From Myroides odoratus DSM 2801 (lineage in GTDB: Bacteria; Bacteroidota; Bacteroidia; Flavobacteriales; Flavobacteriaceae), in assembly GCF_000243275.1 (NCBI RefSeq), contig NZ_CM001437.1:3591415-3597200 (forward strand): DNA of 5,786 nucleotides, read 5' to 3'. Below are positions 5,618-5,786 of the stretch, piece after piece (position 1 is the stretch's first letter; each line of letters starts with the position of its first letter). The notes under the pieces are model-generated. The model was not told the origin of the DNA, ran no database searches, and was given only the letters and a program-made list of their open reading frames with translations. The position numbers and the translations under genes were made by a program.

Positions 5618-5786
5618 CAAAAAAACAAAACCAATTTACTTAAAAGCAAAATACATCTTTATAACAGACAATTTACCCCCAACGTAAGTCAAATAAAGAG
5701 CGTCAAATGTTTGAAAAGGCTGTAAAAATAAAAGGTGTTTGAGCGTAGCGAGTTCTTTTATTTTCAGCCTTGAAAACTAATTTGAC
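5618..5786. repeat. ~169-bp direct repeat, copy 2 (runs to window edge)
   Basis: This is the second copy of the element at 5305-5473. The inner stem is fully present (5716-5734 with 5755-5771), and the middle stem is present too. The right arm of the outer stem would fall at 5787-5795, beyond the window. The single core difference, T5456 in copy 1 versus C5769 here, turns a G·U pair into G-C, so the fold is kept. Confidence 0.85.

Larger units (their letters stand above)
5261..5786. other. Non-coding repeat-rich region
   Basis: I see no credible gene here on either strand. The region holds the 34-nt repeat copy 2 (5261-5294), two copies of a ~169-bp direct repeat (5305-5473 and 5618-5786), an A/T-rich hairpin (5504-5530), two near-identical 17-nt words of the form GTGAGGTTTG(T/C)TCTTTG offset by 23 bases (5541-5557 and 5564-5580), and an inverted 18-nt copy of the 34-nt repeat core (5593-5610). 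Confidence 0.75.

Overview
The window looks like a piece of a Flavobacteriaceae-type (Bacteroidota) chromosome. It is AT-rich and its genes lack Shine-Dalgarno sequences. Candidate promoters have the TAnnTTTG form of this phylum. The sensor kinase is a TPR plus LytS-like protein paired with a LytTR regulator, an arrangement common there. A genus such as Myroides is only a guess. All genes read leftward on the minus strand.

Layout from left to right: (1) Positions 1 to about 808 hold one end of an IS3-family insertion sequence. orfA is complete (365-763). The N-terminal part of orfB lies in the -1 frame (1-425) and is cut by the window edge just after the first catalytic Asp. (2) Positions about 809-1258 are non-coding. 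They hold a diverged copy of a 16-nt minisatellite unit beside the IS end, a conserved 34-nt segment, several hairpins and a perfect bidirectional terminator-like hairpin (985-1020). (3) 1259-1915 encodes a small lipoprotein of unknown function, with a perfect 9-bp palindrome just upstream of it. (4) 2175-2915 (LytTR response regulator) and 2925-4835 (TPR-containing LytS-type histidine kinase) form a tight two-gene operon with a 9-nt gap. (5) Positions 4985-5260 are a 16-nt-period minisatellite of 16 full units. Its open frame on the minus strand is a by-product of the repeat. (6) Positions 5261-5786 are non-coding and hold a second copy of the 34-nt segment and two direct copies, 313 bp apart, of a ~169-bp element. 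The core of that element folds into a long nested stem-loop.

The kinase should sense an envelope cue through its extracytoplasmic TPR domain. It would pass phosphate from its cytoplasmic His445 to Asp53 of the regulator, which binds DNA through its LytTR domain. The lipoprotein lies downstream on the same strand and could be a target or partner, but it has its own possible promoter and operator-like palindrome, so that link is inferred.

The least explained part is the repeat content. The same module (16-nt unit followed by the 34-nt segment) lies on both sides of the lipoprotein and two-component block in the same orientation, and one copy abuts the IS. In the 169-bp element the palindromic core is nearly invariant between copies while its flank has diverged, and the only core difference preserves base pairing. 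I did not find a recognisable defence, CRISPR or biosynthetic system here.
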